This document shows positions 47,786 to 56,278 of a stretch of DNA of 64,000 bases, one piece after another (within the stretch, counting starts at the first letter, position 1; each line of letters starts with the position of its first letter). The notes beneath the pieces are model-generated. The model saw only the letters and a list, made by a program, of their open reading frames with translations. It was not told where the DNA came from and made no database searches. The DNA is from Branchiibius cervicis (lineage in GTDB: Bacteria > Actinomycetota > Actinomycetes > Actinomycetales > Dermatophilaceae): the NCBI RefSeq assembly GCF_042661605.1, contig NZ_JBHSWJ010000002.1, forward strand, positions 1,674,001 to 1,738,000, in the 5' to 3' direction. The position numbers were made by a program, and so were the translations under genes.

Positions 47786-48641
47786 AAACCTGTTCTTCCT
47801 CGCAGCCTTCGCGAACTCCGTCCGGATGGCGCCTGCCGACCGCGAGGAACCCGATCAAACCTGCGATGAACACCAGAATGCACACCCACACATTCACTCG
47901 TAAACCCAGAATATGGTTCGCCGGGTCGGTCCGCATCAGTTCAAAGACGATGCGTCCGCACGGATAGAGCATCACGTACAGCGCGAACACCCGCCCCCGC
48001 CCCAGGATCCGGCGCCGGTCGAGCAACACGATGAGCAGGGCGATGGCCAGGCAGTAGAGCGACTCGTACAGGAAGGTGGGCTGGAAATAACCCAGGACGA
48101 CCGGGTTGCCCGCACTGTCCAGCACCGCTCGGCCCGCCGACTCGTCCCACTGATGGATCTGCAACGCCCACGGCAAGGTGCTGTGACCGCCGTACAACTC
48201 GTTGTTGAAGTAGTTGCCCCAGCGGCCCATGGCCTGCGCGACCAGCACCCCGGGCGCGGCCGCGTCGCAGAAGTCCAGGAAGTTCACGCCGGACCGCCGG
48301 CAGCCGATGTAGGCGCCCAGCGCACCCAGCGCGACGGCGCCCCAGATGCCGAGTCCGCCGTGCCAGATCTTGAGAGCGTCGATCGGGTGACCGCCCTGCC
48401 CGAAGTACGGCTGCCAACTGGTGATGACGTGGTAGATCCGGCCGCCGACGATGCCGAACGGCACCGCCCACCAGGCGACGCTGAGCGCGTCCTCTGCCTT
48501 GGCGCAACGGTCCACCAGCCGTCGGCCGGTGATCCAGATCGCCACCGCGATGCCGGCCAGGATGCACAGCGCGTACATCCGCACGGGGATAGGTCCGAGC
48601 CAGAAGACCCCGTGGGTAGGGCTGGGAAGGTAGGTGACCAT
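47772..48641 (-). CDS. lgt: prolipoprotein diacylglyceryl transferase
   Basis: 289 residues, about seven membrane helices. Transfers diacylglycerol to the lipobox cysteine of prolipoproteins such as LivK in this window. The Lgt signature is GRWGNYFNNELYGG, with IYHVITSWQPYFGQGG and GGLGIWGAVALGALGAY before it and PTFLYESLYCLAIALLI after. ATG 48641 overlaps the trpA stop by one base (TGATG). The placement after trpA is the same as in mycobacteria. The C-terminal tail is short (HPDGVREGCEEEQVCLTE). Confidence 0.94.
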   Translation of the reverse strand: MVTYLPSPTHGVFWLGPIPVRMYALCILAGIAVAIWITGRRLVDRCAKAEDALSVAWWAVPFGIVGGRIYHVITSWQPYFGQGGHPIDALKIWHGGLGIWGAVALGALGAYIGCRRSGVNFLDFCDAAAPGVLVAQAMGRWGNYFNNELYGGHSTLPWALQIHQWDESAGRAVLDSAGNPVVLGYFQPTFLYESLYCLAIALLIVLLDRRRILGRGRVFALYVMLYPCGRIVFELMRTDPANHILGLRVNVWVCILVFIAGLIGFLAVGRRHPDGVREGCEEEQVCLTE

Positions 48642-49447
48642 CAACGGCGTACGCCGGCCGCCAGCCCCTGCGCGATCTGCACCATCGCGCGGATCCCCTC
48701 GGCGGCGCTGCGGCCCTCGGCGTCGGCATCGACCAGCGGCCGCACCAGGGCGGTGCCGACGATGACCCCGTCGGAGAACTGTGCGGCTTCGTGGGCCTGC
48801 TCGGCGTTGGAGACCCCGATCCCGACGCAGATCGGAACGTCGGTGACCGCCTTGGCCCGTTCGACCAGTCCGGCGGCGCGCTCGCCGAGGCTCTCGCGCG
48901 CACCGGTCACTCCCATCACCGAGGCCGCGTAGACGAAACCGCGGCAGGCCTGCGTCGTCAGCTCCAACCGCTCAGGCGTCGTCGACGGGGCGATGAGGAA
49001 GATCGGGTCCAGGTCGAACTTGGCGGCAGCGCTGAGCCACTCGCCCGCCTCATCGGGGGTGATGTCGGGAGTGATCAAGCCCGAACCTCCGGCGTCGGCG
49101 AAATCCTCGGCGAACTTGGCCACGCCGTACTGCAGGATCAGGTTCCAGGAGGTCATCACCACGGCCGCCGCCCCGGCCTCGCGAATCGCCTGGACGGCGG
49201 CAAAGACGTCGCGGACATGCGACCCGCGGGCCAGTGCTTTGCTGACCGCCGTCTGGATGACGGGACCGTCCAGCAACGGATCGGAGTAGGGCAGGCCGAT
49301 CTCGACCACGTCGGCTCCGGCGGCCACGACCGCCCGCATGGCGTCCAGGGAGTCGGCAACCGTCGGGAAACCCAGGGGCAGGTAGGCGATGAACGCGGCG
49401 CGGCCCTCGTCGCGGGCCCGGTCCAGTGCCGAGGTCAACTCGGTCAT
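48641..49447 (-). CDS. trpA: tryptophan synthase alpha chain
   Basis: 268 residues. Cleaves indole-3-glycerol phosphate and passes indole to TrpB. The catalytic glutamate and aspartate regions are VVEIGLPYSDPLLDGPVIQ and GLITPDITPDEAGEW. FIAYLPLGFPTVADSLDAM opens the barrel and CVGIGVSNAEQAHEAAQF is the phosphate-binding region. The chosen start ATG 49447 overlaps the trpB stop (ATGA); the frame is open to 49474. Confidence 0.95.
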   Translation of the reverse strand: MTELTSALDRARDEGRAAFIAYLPLGFPTVADSLDAMRAVVAAGADVVEIGLPYSDPLLDGPVIQTAVSKALARGSHVRDVFAAVQAIREAGAAAVVMTSWNLILQYGVAKFAEDFADAGGSGLITPDITPDEAGEWLSAAAKFDLDPIFLIAPSTTPERLELTTQACRGFVYAASVMGVTGARESLGERAAGLVERAKAVTDVPICVGIGVSNAEQAHEAAQFSDGVIVGTALVRPLVDADAEGRSAAEGIRAMVQIAQGLAAGVRR

Positions 49448-50637
49448 GCGTGGTCCTCCAGAAGTCCGAACCACCGCGCCGCGGTCTCGACGTCCTTGTC
49501 GCCGCGACCGGACAAGCTCACCAGCAGCAGTGCACCCGGGCCGAGTTCGCGGCCCAGTTTGATCGCGCCGGCCAGGGCATGCGAACTCTCGATCGCCGGC
49601 AGAATACCCTCGGTGCGGGTCAGCAGCCCGAACGCCTCCATCGCCTCGTCATCGGTGATGGCCCAGTACTCGGCGCGTCCGGCATCGCGCAGGTAGGCGT
49701 GCTCCGGACCGACGCTCGGGTAGTCCAACCCGGCGGACACCGAGTGGGATTCGACCGTCTGCCCCTCCTCGTCCTGCAACACGTAGGTGAACGCACCGTG
49801 CAGCACCCCGGGGGTCGCCTGACCGCTGAACCGAGCGGCGTGCCGCCCGGACTCGACGCCTTCACCGCCGCCTTCGAGCCCGATCAGCCGCACCCCGGCG
49901 TCGTCGATGAACCGGTGGAAGATCCCCATCGCGTTGGATCCGCCTCCGACACATGCGAGTACGGCGTCCGGTAGCCGGCCGTAGGTGTCCAGCACCTGAC
50001 CGCGGGCTTCGACGCCGATGATGCGGTGGAAGTCGCGCACCATCTCCGGGAAGGGGTAGGGCCCGGTGACGGTACCCAGTACGTAGTGGGTGTGCTCGAC
50101 GTTGGCGACCCAGTCGCGGAAGGCCTCGTTGACGGCGTCCTTCAACGTCTGCGAGCCGTGCTCGACCGGGACGACCGTGGCACCGAGCAAGCGCATGCGA
50201 GCGACGTTGAGCGCCTGACGCTGGGTGTCGACCTTGCCCATGTAGACGACGCATTCCATGCCCATCAGCGCGGCAGCCGTCGCGGTGGCGACGCCGTGCT
50301 GACCGGCACCGGTCTCGGCGATCAGGCGCTTCTTGCCCATCCGGCGCGCGAGCAGAGCCTGGCCCAGGACGTTGTTGATCTTGTGCGAGCCGGTGTGGTT
50401 CAGGTCCTCGCGTTTCAGAACGATCTGCGCGCCGCCGGCGTGCTCGGCGAAGCGGGGCACCTCGGTGATGATGGAGGGCCGGCCGGTGTAGGTGCGGTGC
50501 AACTGGGCCAGCTCACCCAGGAACGCCGGGTCGTGCGCGGCCTTGGTGCGCACCTCGTCGAGTTCTTCCAGCGCCGCGACGAGCGCTTCGGGCACGTACC
50601 GGCCGCCGAAGTCACCGAACCGCCCCAGGCCCGTCAT
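49444..50637 (-). CDS. trpB: tryptophan synthase beta chain
   Basis: 397 residues. PLP enzyme joining indole and serine. The PLP lysine is in EDLNHTGSHKINNVLGQALL, and the phosphate-binding loop is CVGGGSNAMGIFHRF. The start region GRFGDFGGRYVPEALVAALEE is the family N-terminus. ATG 50637 overlaps the trpC stop. It forms the alpha2-beta2 complex with TrpA. Confidence 0.96.
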   Translation of the reverse strand: MTGLGRFGDFGGRYVPEALVAALEELDEVRTKAAHDPAFLGELAQLHRTYTGRPSIITEVPRFAEHAGGAQIVLKREDLNHTGSHKINNVLGQALLARRMGKKRLIAETGAGQHGVATATAAALMGMECVVYMGKVDTQRQALNVARMRLLGATVVPVEHGSQTLKDAVNEAFRDWVANVEHTHYVLGTVTGPYPFPEMVRDFHRIIGVEARGQVLDTYGRLPDAVLACVGGGSNAMGIFHRFIDDAGVRLIGLEGGGEGVESGRHAARFSGQATPGVLHGAFTYVLQDEEGQTVESHSVSAGLDYPSVGPEHAYLRDAGRAEYWAITDDEAMEAFGLLTRTEGILPAIESSHALAGAIKLGRELGPGALLLVSLSGRGDKDVETAARWFGLLEDHA

Positions 50638-51407
50638 GCCGCACGCCCCATCAGCGTGCTCACGGCCGACCGCGGATCACCGCTGCGGACCAGGGCTTCC
50701 CCGACGAGTACGGCGCGAGCACCCAGCTGCTGGTACCTCGCGACATCGGCCGGTCCGGTGATACCGGACTCGGCCACCTTGATCATGTCGTCCGGGATCA
50801 TCGGTGCCAGCCGCGCGAAGACCCCGGGGTCGACGTCAAGCGTCTTCAGGTTGCGGGAGTTGACCCCGATCACGCGGGCACCCAGGTGGACCGCGCGCTC
50901 GGCCTCCGCCTCGTCGTGGACCTCGACCAGCACGGTCATTCCGAGGTCCCGGGCCTGCTGGTAGAGGTCACGCAGCAGCGCGTCATCCAGCGCCGCGACG
51001 ATCAGCAGCACGATGTCGGCGCCGTGCGCGCGCGCCTCGTCGATCTGGTAGGCGTCCACCATGAAGTCCTTGCGCAGGATCGGGATGTCGACCCGGGCCC
51101 GGACCGCGTCCAGGTCTGCCAACGAGCCGTTGAACCTGCGCTGTTCGGTCAGCACCGAGATAGCGGTCGCTCCACCCTCGGCGTACTGCTGGGCCAGTGC
51201 GGCGGGGTCGGTGATCTGCGCCAGCGCACCCTTGCTGGGGCTGGCTCTCTTCACTTCGGCGATCACGCCCAGGCCGGCCTTCTCGAAGGCGCCGAACGCA
51301 TCGCGCACGGAAGGCGCCGCCGTGACGTCGACGACCGGGATCTGAACCCGGCGCACGGCCAGATCCGCGCGGACCCCTTCGATGATGGAGTCGAGAACAG
51401 TGCCCAC
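50634..51407 (-). CDS. trpC: indole-3-glycerol phosphate synthase
   Basis: 257 residues, single-function TrpC barrel without a TrpF domain. VIAEVKRASPSKGALA carries the catalytic lysine, with SVLTEQRRFNGSLADLDAV, PILRKDFMVDAYQIDEA and GVNSRNLKTLDVD as the other active-site strands. GTG 51407 follows the HGxxPAAW gene by three bases. trpD and trpF are not in the window. Confidence 0.95.
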   Translation of the reverse strand: MGTVLDSIIEGVRADLAVRRVQIPVVDVTAAPSVRDAFGAFEKAGLGVIAEVKRASPSKGALAQITDPAALAQQYAEGGATAISVLTEQRRFNGSLADLDAVRARVDIPILRKDFMVDAYQIDEARAHGADIVLLIVAALDDALLRDLYQQARDLGMTVLVEVHDEAEAERAVHLGARVIGVNSRNLKTLDVDPGVFARLAPMIPDDMIKVAESGITGPADVARYQQLGARAVLVGEALVRSGDPRSAVSTLMGRAA

Positions 51408-51410
51408 CGG

Positions 51411-51695
51411 TCAGACGGATTCGCGGGCTGCCGACTGGCGCTCGGGCGCGGAGGCGGTCCCGAAGCCGGCCTTGTTGAGTACGATCCCGGCGGCTACACC
51501 GACGACGATGAGCACGACACCGATGATGTCGAGAACGTGGTTACCGAAGGCGACGCCGAAGGAGATCAGCAGCGCGGCGATCATCAGGATGCCGACGCAG
51601 GTCCAGGCCGCGACGCTGTGCCCGTGGTCCTCGTGGATCTCGCCGTCGTGTTCAGCAGCGCCGTGGGCAGCATGGGAGCCGGTGTCTTCAACCAT
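51411..51695 (-). CDS. HGxxPAAW family membrane protein
   Basis: 94 residues. A histidine-rich N-terminus ends in HEDHGHSVAAW, the family's signature (here HGHSVAAW, with V instead of P). Two hydrophobic helices follow (TCVGILMIAALLISFGVAFG and DIIGVVLIVVGVAAGIVL). ATG 51695 is preferred over the open frame to 51725. It is found in actinobacterial trp operons between trpC and the TIGR02234 gene, as here. The function is unknown. Confidence 0.85.
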   Translation of the reverse strand: MVEDTGSHAAHGAAEHDGEIHEDHGHSVAAWTCVGILMIAALLISFGVAFGNHVLDIIGVVLIVVGVAAGIVLNKAGFGTASAPERQSAARESV

Positions 51696-51708
51696 GGCGC
51701 CCATTCTG

Positions 51709-52275
51709 TCAGGCCGACGGTCCATCGCGCTCGGCGGTGGGGTCCAGACCGGCGGTCAACTTGTCCCAGTCGCTCACCGGCGCCTGCGCGCGGCCGGCCG
51801 GCGCGTCGTACCGGCCGGACAGCCCGCCCCACCGGCGGACGGCGACCAGGGTGAGCACCCCGGCAGCGACCAGCAGGATCGCAGCGGCCAACGCCAGCCA
51901 GACCCAGGGCGTCAGGGTGCCGTGCGCGGCCACCGACCCGGTGCGCCCGGTCGTCGCGGCGGCCTGATCACTGACCGGTCCGTCCGGGTTCACCATCACC
52001 ATGACGACGCTGATCAGGGCCAGGACCCCGGACAGCAGGACGAACGCGGCGGCGATCCATCGGGCGATGCGGCCGGCGGTGAGGGCCACGATGCCGGCGG
52101 CGGCGCCGACCAGTGCGGCCGCGAAGACGCCGGGAGCTGCGCTGGAGCCGGCGACGGAGACCTTGACGTCGGACAGGACCGCGTCGCTGACCGTGCCGGT
52201 GACCCACGTGCGGGTGGCGGCGAACATCAGGACGGCGACGGCAACCGCGATGACCAGGAAGACGAGGCGTTTCAC
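51709..52275 (-). CDS. Trp biosynthesis-associated membrane protein (TIGR02234)
   Basis: 188 residues with four membrane helices (LVFLVIAVAVAVLMFAATR, FAAALVGAAAGIVALTAG, IAAAFVLLSGVLALISVVM, VWLALAAAILLVAAGVLTLV). Size, helix pattern and RRWGGLSGRYDAP near the end match the Trp_oprn_chp family that follows trpE in actinobacteria (Mtb Rv1610). GTG 52275 overlaps the trpE stop (GTGA). The function is unknown; a role tied to tryptophan or chorismate metabolism is inferred from its constant position. Confidence 0.88.
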   Translation of the reverse strand: MKRLVFLVIAVAVAVLMFAATRTWVTGTVSDAVLSDVKVSVAGSSAAPGVFAAALVGAAAGIVALTAGRIARWIAAAFVLLSGVLALISVVMVMVNPDGPVSDQAAATTGRTGSVAAHGTLTPWVWLALAAAILLVAAGVLTLVAVRRWGGLSGRYDAPAGRAQAPVSDWDKLTAGLDPTAERDGPSA

Positions 52276-53789
52276 AGCGGAGTCAGTCCCCCGGCGGTCG
52301 CGACGGCGCGCAGCGCGGCGGCCGCCTTGTTGATGGTCTCCTGGTACTCACTCTCCGGGACCGAGTCGGCGACGATGCCCGCGCCGGCCTGGACGTGGGC
52401 AACGCCGTCCTTGATCACCGCCGTCCGGATCGCGATGGCCATGTCCATGTCACCCGCGAAGTCCAGATAGCCGACGACACCGCCGTAGACCCCTCGCCGC
52501 AGCCCTTCGTATTGGTCGATCAGCGCCATCGCGCGTGGCTTCGGGGCGCCCGAAAGGGTGCCGGCCGGGAACGTCGCCTGCAACACGTCGTACGCCGATC
52601 GCCCGGTCGAGAGCTGACCGACCACCGTGGACTCCAGGTGCATGATGTGGCTGTAGTGCCGGATCGTCATGAACTCCACCGTCTCGACGGTCCCCGCATC
52701 GCAGACCCGCTGCAGATCGTTGCGCGACAGGTCGACCAGCATCAAGTGCTCGGCGCGCTCCTTCGGATCGGCGAGCAGGTCGTCGGCCAGGTCCTGGTCT
52801 TCCTCCGGGCTCTTACCGCGCGGCCGGGAACCCGCGATCGGGTGGGTGATGACCCGCTGCCCGGTCACCTTGACCAACGCCTCCGGACTGGAGCCGACCA
52901 CGTCATAGCTGCCGCCACCGGGAAGCGGCAGCCGGAACAGATACATGTAGGGACTGGGGTTCGACACCCGCAGCATCCGGTAGACGTCGAGCGCATCCGC
53001 GGCACACGGCACCGAAAACCGTTGGGACACCACGATTTGAAACGCTTCACCGGCGCGGATGGCCTCCTTGGCCGCCTCCACCATGTCGTGGAACTGCTCC
53101 TGCGCGTGACTGGACACCGGTTGCTGCGCGATGGCCTTGGGGATCGCGACCGTGCTGGGCGCCGCACTGCGCAGGTCGTGCGCCATCGCGTCCAGCCGCT
53201 CCACCGCGTCGGTCCAGGCCTGCTCGACGCGCTCGTCGCTGGCATCCCAGTTGATGGCGTTGGCGATCAGCATGAGCGATCCGTCCGAGTGGTCGAACAC
53301 GGCGAGGTCGGTCGCGAGCAGCATGCTGATTTCCGGCAGACCGAGCGTGTCGACGCCGGTGTCCGGCAGCTTCTCCCAGTGCCGGACCGCGTCGTAGGTG
53401 ACCGCGCCGACCATCCCTCCGGTCAGCGGCGGGAGGCCGGGCAGCGGATCCGTGGCCAGCAGGGCGATCGTGTCGCGCAGCGCGTCGACGGGTGAGCCGC
53501 CTTCGGGGACGCCGACCGGAGGCGTGCCGAGCCAGGTCGCCCGGCCGTCGACCTCCGTGAGCGTCGCCGCGCTGGAGACACCGACGATGGAATAGCGCGA
53601 CCACACGCCACCATGCTCGGCGGACTCCAGCAGGAACGTGCCAGGACGATCGGCCGCCAACTTGCGGTAGACGCCCAGCGGCGTTTCCCCGTCGGCGAGC
53701 ACTCGGCGTACGACGGGGATGACGCGCCGGCCCCGGGCCAGGACGGTGAAGGCGTTCAGCGCCGGCCAGGTCTCGCCGAAGCCGATCAT
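52272..53789 (-). CDS. trpE: anthranilate synthase component I
   Basis: 505 residues. Converts chorismate to anthranilate with the TrpG glutaminase, which is not in the window. The allosteric tryptophan site includes LLESAEHGGVWSRYSIVG. The chorismate-binding domain has FQIVVSQRFSVP, NPSPYMYLFRLPLPG, ITHPIAGSRPRGKSPEEDQD and TLSGAPKPRAMALIDQYEG. ATG 53789 overlaps the hisI stop. No leader peptide or attenuator is seen, since the gene is coupled directly to hisI. Confidence 0.95.
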   Translation of the reverse strand: MIGFGETWPALNAFTVLARGRRVIPVVRRVLADGETPLGVYRKLAADRPGTFLLESAEHGGVWSRYSIVGVSSAATLTEVDGRATWLGTPPVGVPEGGSPVDALRDTIALLATDPLPGLPPLTGGMVGAVTYDAVRHWEKLPDTGVDTLGLPEISMLLATDLAVFDHSDGSLMLIANAINWDASDERVEQAWTDAVERLDAMAHDLRSAAPSTVAIPKAIAQQPVSSHAQEQFHDMVEAAKEAIRAGEAFQIVVSQRFSVPCAADALDVYRMLRVSNPSPYMYLFRLPLPGGGSYDVVGSSPEALVKVTGQRVITHPIAGSRPRGKSPEEDQDLADDLLADPKERAEHLMLVDLSRNDLQRVCDAGTVETVEFMTIRHYSHIMHLESTVVGQLSTGRSAYDVLQATFPAGTLSGAPKPRAMALIDQYEGLRRGVYGGVVGYLDFAGDMDMAIAIRTAVIKDGVAHVQAGAGIVADSVPESEYQETINKAAAALRAVATAGGLTPL

Positions 53790-54130
53790 GCGCTCAGTTC
53801 CGTGAAGAAGCAGGTCCGGTTGCCGGTGTGGCAGGCCGCGCCGATCTGGTCCACGCGCACCAGCAGGGCGTCGCCGTCGCAGTCGACGGCCACGGACTTC
53901 ACGTGTTGTTCGTGCCCGGAGGTGTCGCCTTTGCGCCAGTACTCGCTGCGACTGCGCGACCAGAAGGTCACCCGTCCCTCGGTCAGCGTGCGGGAAAGGG
54001 CCTCGTCGTCCATCCAGCCCAGCATCAGCACTTCGCCGGTGTCGTGCTGCTGGATGATCGCCGCGACCAACCCGTGCTCGTCACGCTTGAGAAGGTCGGC
54101 GATGTCGGAAGGGAGGGTGGCACTGCTCAC
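53786..54130 (-). CDS. hisI: phosphoribosyl-AMP cyclohydrolase
   Basis: 114 residues, the single-function HisI of histidine biosynthesis step 3. VLMLGWMDDEALSRTLTEGR, TFWSRSRSEYWRKGDTSGH and the metal-binding cysteines in VDQIGAACHTGNRTCFF are diagnostic. GTG 54130 is the first codon of a leaderless transcript (CATAAT six bases upstream). It leads the trp genes, so histidine and tryptophan synthesis share one promoter here. Confidence 0.95.
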   Translation of the reverse strand: MSSATLPSDIADLLKRDEHGLVAAIIQQHDTGEVLMLGWMDDEALSRTLTEGRVTFWSRSRSEYWRKGDTSGHEQHVKSVAVDCDGDALLVRVDQIGAACHTGNRTCFFTELSA

Positions 54131-54135
54131 CGGGT

Positions 54136-54142
54136 CATTATG
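54136..54142. promoter_or_regulatory. shared divergent leaderless promoter, hisI / TIGR03085 gene
   Basis: The seven bases CATTATG act in both directions. Rightward CATTAT (54136-54141) stands six bases before ATG 54148. Leftward CATAAT (54142-54137) stands six bases before GTG 54130. The whole gap between the two start codons is 17 bp, which leaves no room for a ribosome binding site on either side. Confidence 0.6.
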
Positions 54143-54147
54143 GACGC

Positions 54148-54792
54148 ATGACTGATTACGCCCGAGCCGAGCGTGCTGGCCTGTGTGACGACTTCCTGCG
54201 GTTGGGCCCGGACGCGCCCACGTTGTGCGAGGGCTGGGCTGCCAACGACCTGGCCGCGCACCTGGTCGTGCGGGAGCGCCGGCCCGACGGTGCCATCGGG
54301 ATCGTGTTGCCGGCAGCCGCCGGTCACACGCAGAAGCTGATGGACGACCTGAAGGCCGGTGACTGGCCCGGCCTGGTGCAGAAGGTGCGTTCCGGGCCGC
54401 CGAAATGGAGCCCGATGGCGATCCCGGCAGTGGACGAGAAGGTCAACCTGCTGGAGTTCTTCGTGCATCACGAGGATCTGCTGCGCGGCGATCCCGCGAC
54501 GTGGACGCCGCGTGAGCTGTCGCCGGAGCTGGCCGACGCGGTGTGGTCGGGGCTGGCGAGCATGACCGCGCTGTCGCTGCGCAGCGTGCCCGTGGGTGTG
54601 GTTGCCGCTCCTGACGGTCTCGGACGGCGAAACCTGCACTCCGCCAAGGACGGTCATGGTTCGGTGGTGCTGTCCGGTCCGCTCTCGGACATCGTGATGG
54701 TGCTCTTCGGCCGGCCGCGCACCGATGCGGTGACCCTCGACGGTGCGGACGCGGACGTCGCGACGTTCGAGGGCCTCAGACTCGGGAACTGA
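54148..54792 (+). CDS. TIGR03085 family metal-binding protein (DinB/MDMPI fold)
   Basis: 214 residues. The family start is clear: TDYARAERAGLCDDFLRLGP, PTLCEGWAANDLAAHLVVRE, with the late histidines in NLLEFFVHHEDLLRGDPATW. These histidines and the early LAAHL helix form the presumed metal site of the DinB/mycothiol-dependent maleylpyruvate isomerase-like fold. ATG 54148 begins a leaderless transcript from a promoter shared with hisI. It lies close to the histidine genes in many actinobacteria. The reaction is unknown; mycothiol-linked chemistry is only suggested by the fold. Confidence 0.88.
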   Translation: MTDYARAERAGLCDDFLRLGPDAPTLCEGWAANDLAAHLVVRERRPDGAIGIVLPAAAGHTQKLMDDLKAGDWPGLVQKVRSGPPKWSPMAIPAVDEKVNLLEFFVHHEDLLRGDPATWTPRELSPELADAVWSGLASMTALSLRSVPVGVVAAPDGLGRRNLHSAKDGHGSVVLSGPLSDIVMVLFGRPRTDAVTLDGADADVATFEGLRLGN

Positions 54793-54816
54793 ACCACACT
54801 TGTGTCGCACGGGTGC

Positions 54817-54822
54817 TACGGT
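54817..54822 (+). promoter_or_regulatory. -10 box of the toxin-antitoxin operon
   Basis: TACGGT at 54817-54822 stands six bases before the antitoxin GTG 54829, the leaderless spacing. An ACACTTGTGT inverted repeat just upstream (about 54796-54805) could be the antitoxin operator. Confidence 0.45.
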
Positions 54823-54828
54823 TGAGCG

Positions 54829-55104
54829 GTGAGCACGCCCGAGCCTGAGCCGTTGTCGCAGCGGGAACTGCGCAACGAATCGGGCCGGGTGCTGCGCGCG
54901 GTCAGTCAGGGACAGTCGTTCGTGCTCACCAACAGTGGCACTCCTGTCGGAATGGTCGTCCCGCTCGATGCACCGGTCCCGGCCCTGCCGATTGTCCGAC
55001 CCGCACGACGAGTTGGCGGCTGGTCCGACCTCGGCATCCAACGCAAAGCCACAACCGCCGATCTCTCGGCGATCCTGGATGACCTTCGCGCGGACCACGG
55101 GTGA
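54829..55104 (+). CDS. type II antitoxin, Phd/YefM family
   Basis: 91 residues. The N-terminal dimer and DNA-binding part reads SQRELRNESGRVLRAVSQGQ, then SFVLTNSGTPVGMVVPLDAP, the beta-strand region of Phd/YefM antitoxins. The C-terminal half should wrap the toxin (ATTADLSAILDDLRADHG). GTG 54829 starts a leaderless transcript. Its stop overlaps the toxin start (GTGA), so the pair is translationally coupled. Antitoxins of this type repress their own promoter. Confidence 0.88.
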   Translation: MSTPEPEPLSQRELRNESGRVLRAVSQGQSFVLTNSGTPVGMVVPLDAPVPALPIVRPARRVGGWSDLGIQRKATTADLSAILDDLRADHG

Positions 55105-55508
55105 ATCCGACGCCCGCGCTGGGAGTGGTCTACGTCGACACCTCAGCACTCGCCGCATTGCTCATTGAGCAGCCCGAGAGCCAGGCGGTCCTGGACTGGC
55201 TCGATCACCACTCGGCGACATTGGTCTCCAGCGACCTGCTGGAGACCGAACTGAGGCGGCTGGCTATCCGCGAAGGCCTGAGGCAAAGGGACGTCACCGT
55301 CCTGCTCGAGGGAATCGGCCTCGCCGCGCTCGACCGGGCGGTCTACCGCGGCGCCGGGTTTCTCCCGATGCCGTATTTGCGGACCCTCGATGCGCTGCAT
55401 TTGGAGGCGGCAATTCGGCTCGACGCTTCCCACGTGCTCACCTACGACCGCCGGCTCGGCGATGCCGCCCGTGCCGCCGGACTCGAGGTTCTGTCGCCTG
55501 AGGTCTAG
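55101..55508 (+). CDS. PIN-domain ribonuclease toxin (VapC type)
   Basis: 135 residues. PIN fold with acidic active-site residues in VVYVDTSALAALLIEQP (first aspartate), SSDLLETELRRLAIREG (central glutamate), LRTLDALHLEAAIRL (third aspartate) and HVLTYDRRLGDAARAAGL (last aspartate). The complete set suggests an active RNase. GTG 55101 overlaps the antitoxin stop. The stop overlaps the convergent hisF stop by 4 bp (CTAG). The pair is inserted between hisI and hisF, which are neighbours in related genomes. Confidence 0.88.
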   Translation: MNPTPALGVVYVDTSALAALLIEQPESQAVLDWLDHHSATLVSSDLLETELRRLAIREGLRQRDVTVLLEGIGLAALDRAVYRGAGFLPMPYLRTLDALHLEAAIRLDASHVLTYDRRLGDAARAAGLEVLSPEV

Positions 55509-56260
55509 CGGACCTCGTAACCGGCCTGCGCCAGTGCGGCTTTCACGTCACCAATCGTGAATTCGCCGAAGTGGAAGACGCTGGCTGCGAGCACCGCGTC
55601 CGCACCGGCGGCAACGGCCTCGACGAAATGCCCCGGCTTGCCGGCTCCCCCACTGGCCACGATCGGCACGCTCACCTCGGCCCGCACCGCGCGGATCAGC
55701 TCCAGGTCGAACCCGTCCTTGGTGCCGTCCGCGTCCATGGAGTTCAGCAGGATCTCCCCGGCACCGAGCTGCTCAGCCCGGGCACACCATTCGATCGCCT
55801 CGACCCCGGCCGGTTTGCGCCCTCCGTGGGTGGTGACCTCGAACGATCCGGTCTGCGATCGGCGTACGTCGGCCGACAGCACCAGCACCTGCGCACCGAA
55901 GCGGTCGGCGATTTCCGCGATCACCTCGGGGCGGGCCAGCGCGCCGGTGTTGATCCCGACCTTGTCGGCCCCCGCGCGCAGCAACCGGTCGACGTCCTCG
56001 ACCGTGCGTACGCCGCCGCCGACGGTGAGGGGAATGAACACCTCTTCGGCGGTGCGGCTGACCACCTCGTAGGTGGTGTCGCGCTGATCGAAACTGGCGG
56101 TGACGTCCAGGAAGGTGAGTTCGTCTGCGCCCTGGTCGTCGTAGCGGTGGGCCAACTCAACCGGGTCGCCGGCGTCACGCAGGTTCACGAAGTTGACGCC
56201 CTTGACGACGCGCCCGGCATCGACATCCAGGCAGGGGATGACACGCACCGCGACACTCAC
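55505..56260 (-). CDS. hisF: imidazole glycerol phosphate synthase subunit HisF
   Basis: 251 residues. Cyclase barrel of histidine biosynthesis, partner of the HisH glutaminase (not in the window). VRVIPCLDVDAGRVVKGVNF, the catalytic aspartate in ELTFLDVTASFDQRD, PLTVGGGVRTVEDVDRLLRA, the second aspartate in LLNSMDADGTKDGFDLEL and VPIVASGGAGKPGHFVEAV are all present. GTG 56260 is the start, seven bases after TACGCT, and matches the family N-terminus. The open frame reaching 56365 is overlapped by the divergent kinase gene. Confidence 0.95.
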   Translation of the reverse strand: MSVAVRVIPCLDVDAGRVVKGVNFVNLRDAGDPVELAHRYDDQGADELTFLDVTASFDQRDTTYEVVSRTAEEVFIPLTVGGGVRTVEDVDRLLRAGADKVGINTGALARPEVIAEIADRFGAQVLVLSADVRRSQTGSFEVTTHGGRKPAGVEAIEWCARAEQLGAGEILLNSMDADGTKDGFDLELIRAVRAEVSVPIVASGGAGKPGHFVEAVAAGADAVLAASVFHFGEFTIGDVKAALAQAGYEVR

Positions 56261-56266
56261 GACCGT

Positions 56267-56273
56267 TAGCGTA
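56267..56273. promoter_or_regulatory. shared divergent leaderless promoter, hisF / kinase-like gene
   Basis: TAGCGT (56267-56272, rightward) stands six bases before GTG 56279. TACGCT (56273-56268, leftward) stands seven bases before GTG 56260. The two boxes share TAGCGTA and the start codons are 18 bp apart. Confidence 0.6.
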
Positions 56274-56278
56274 ATAGC

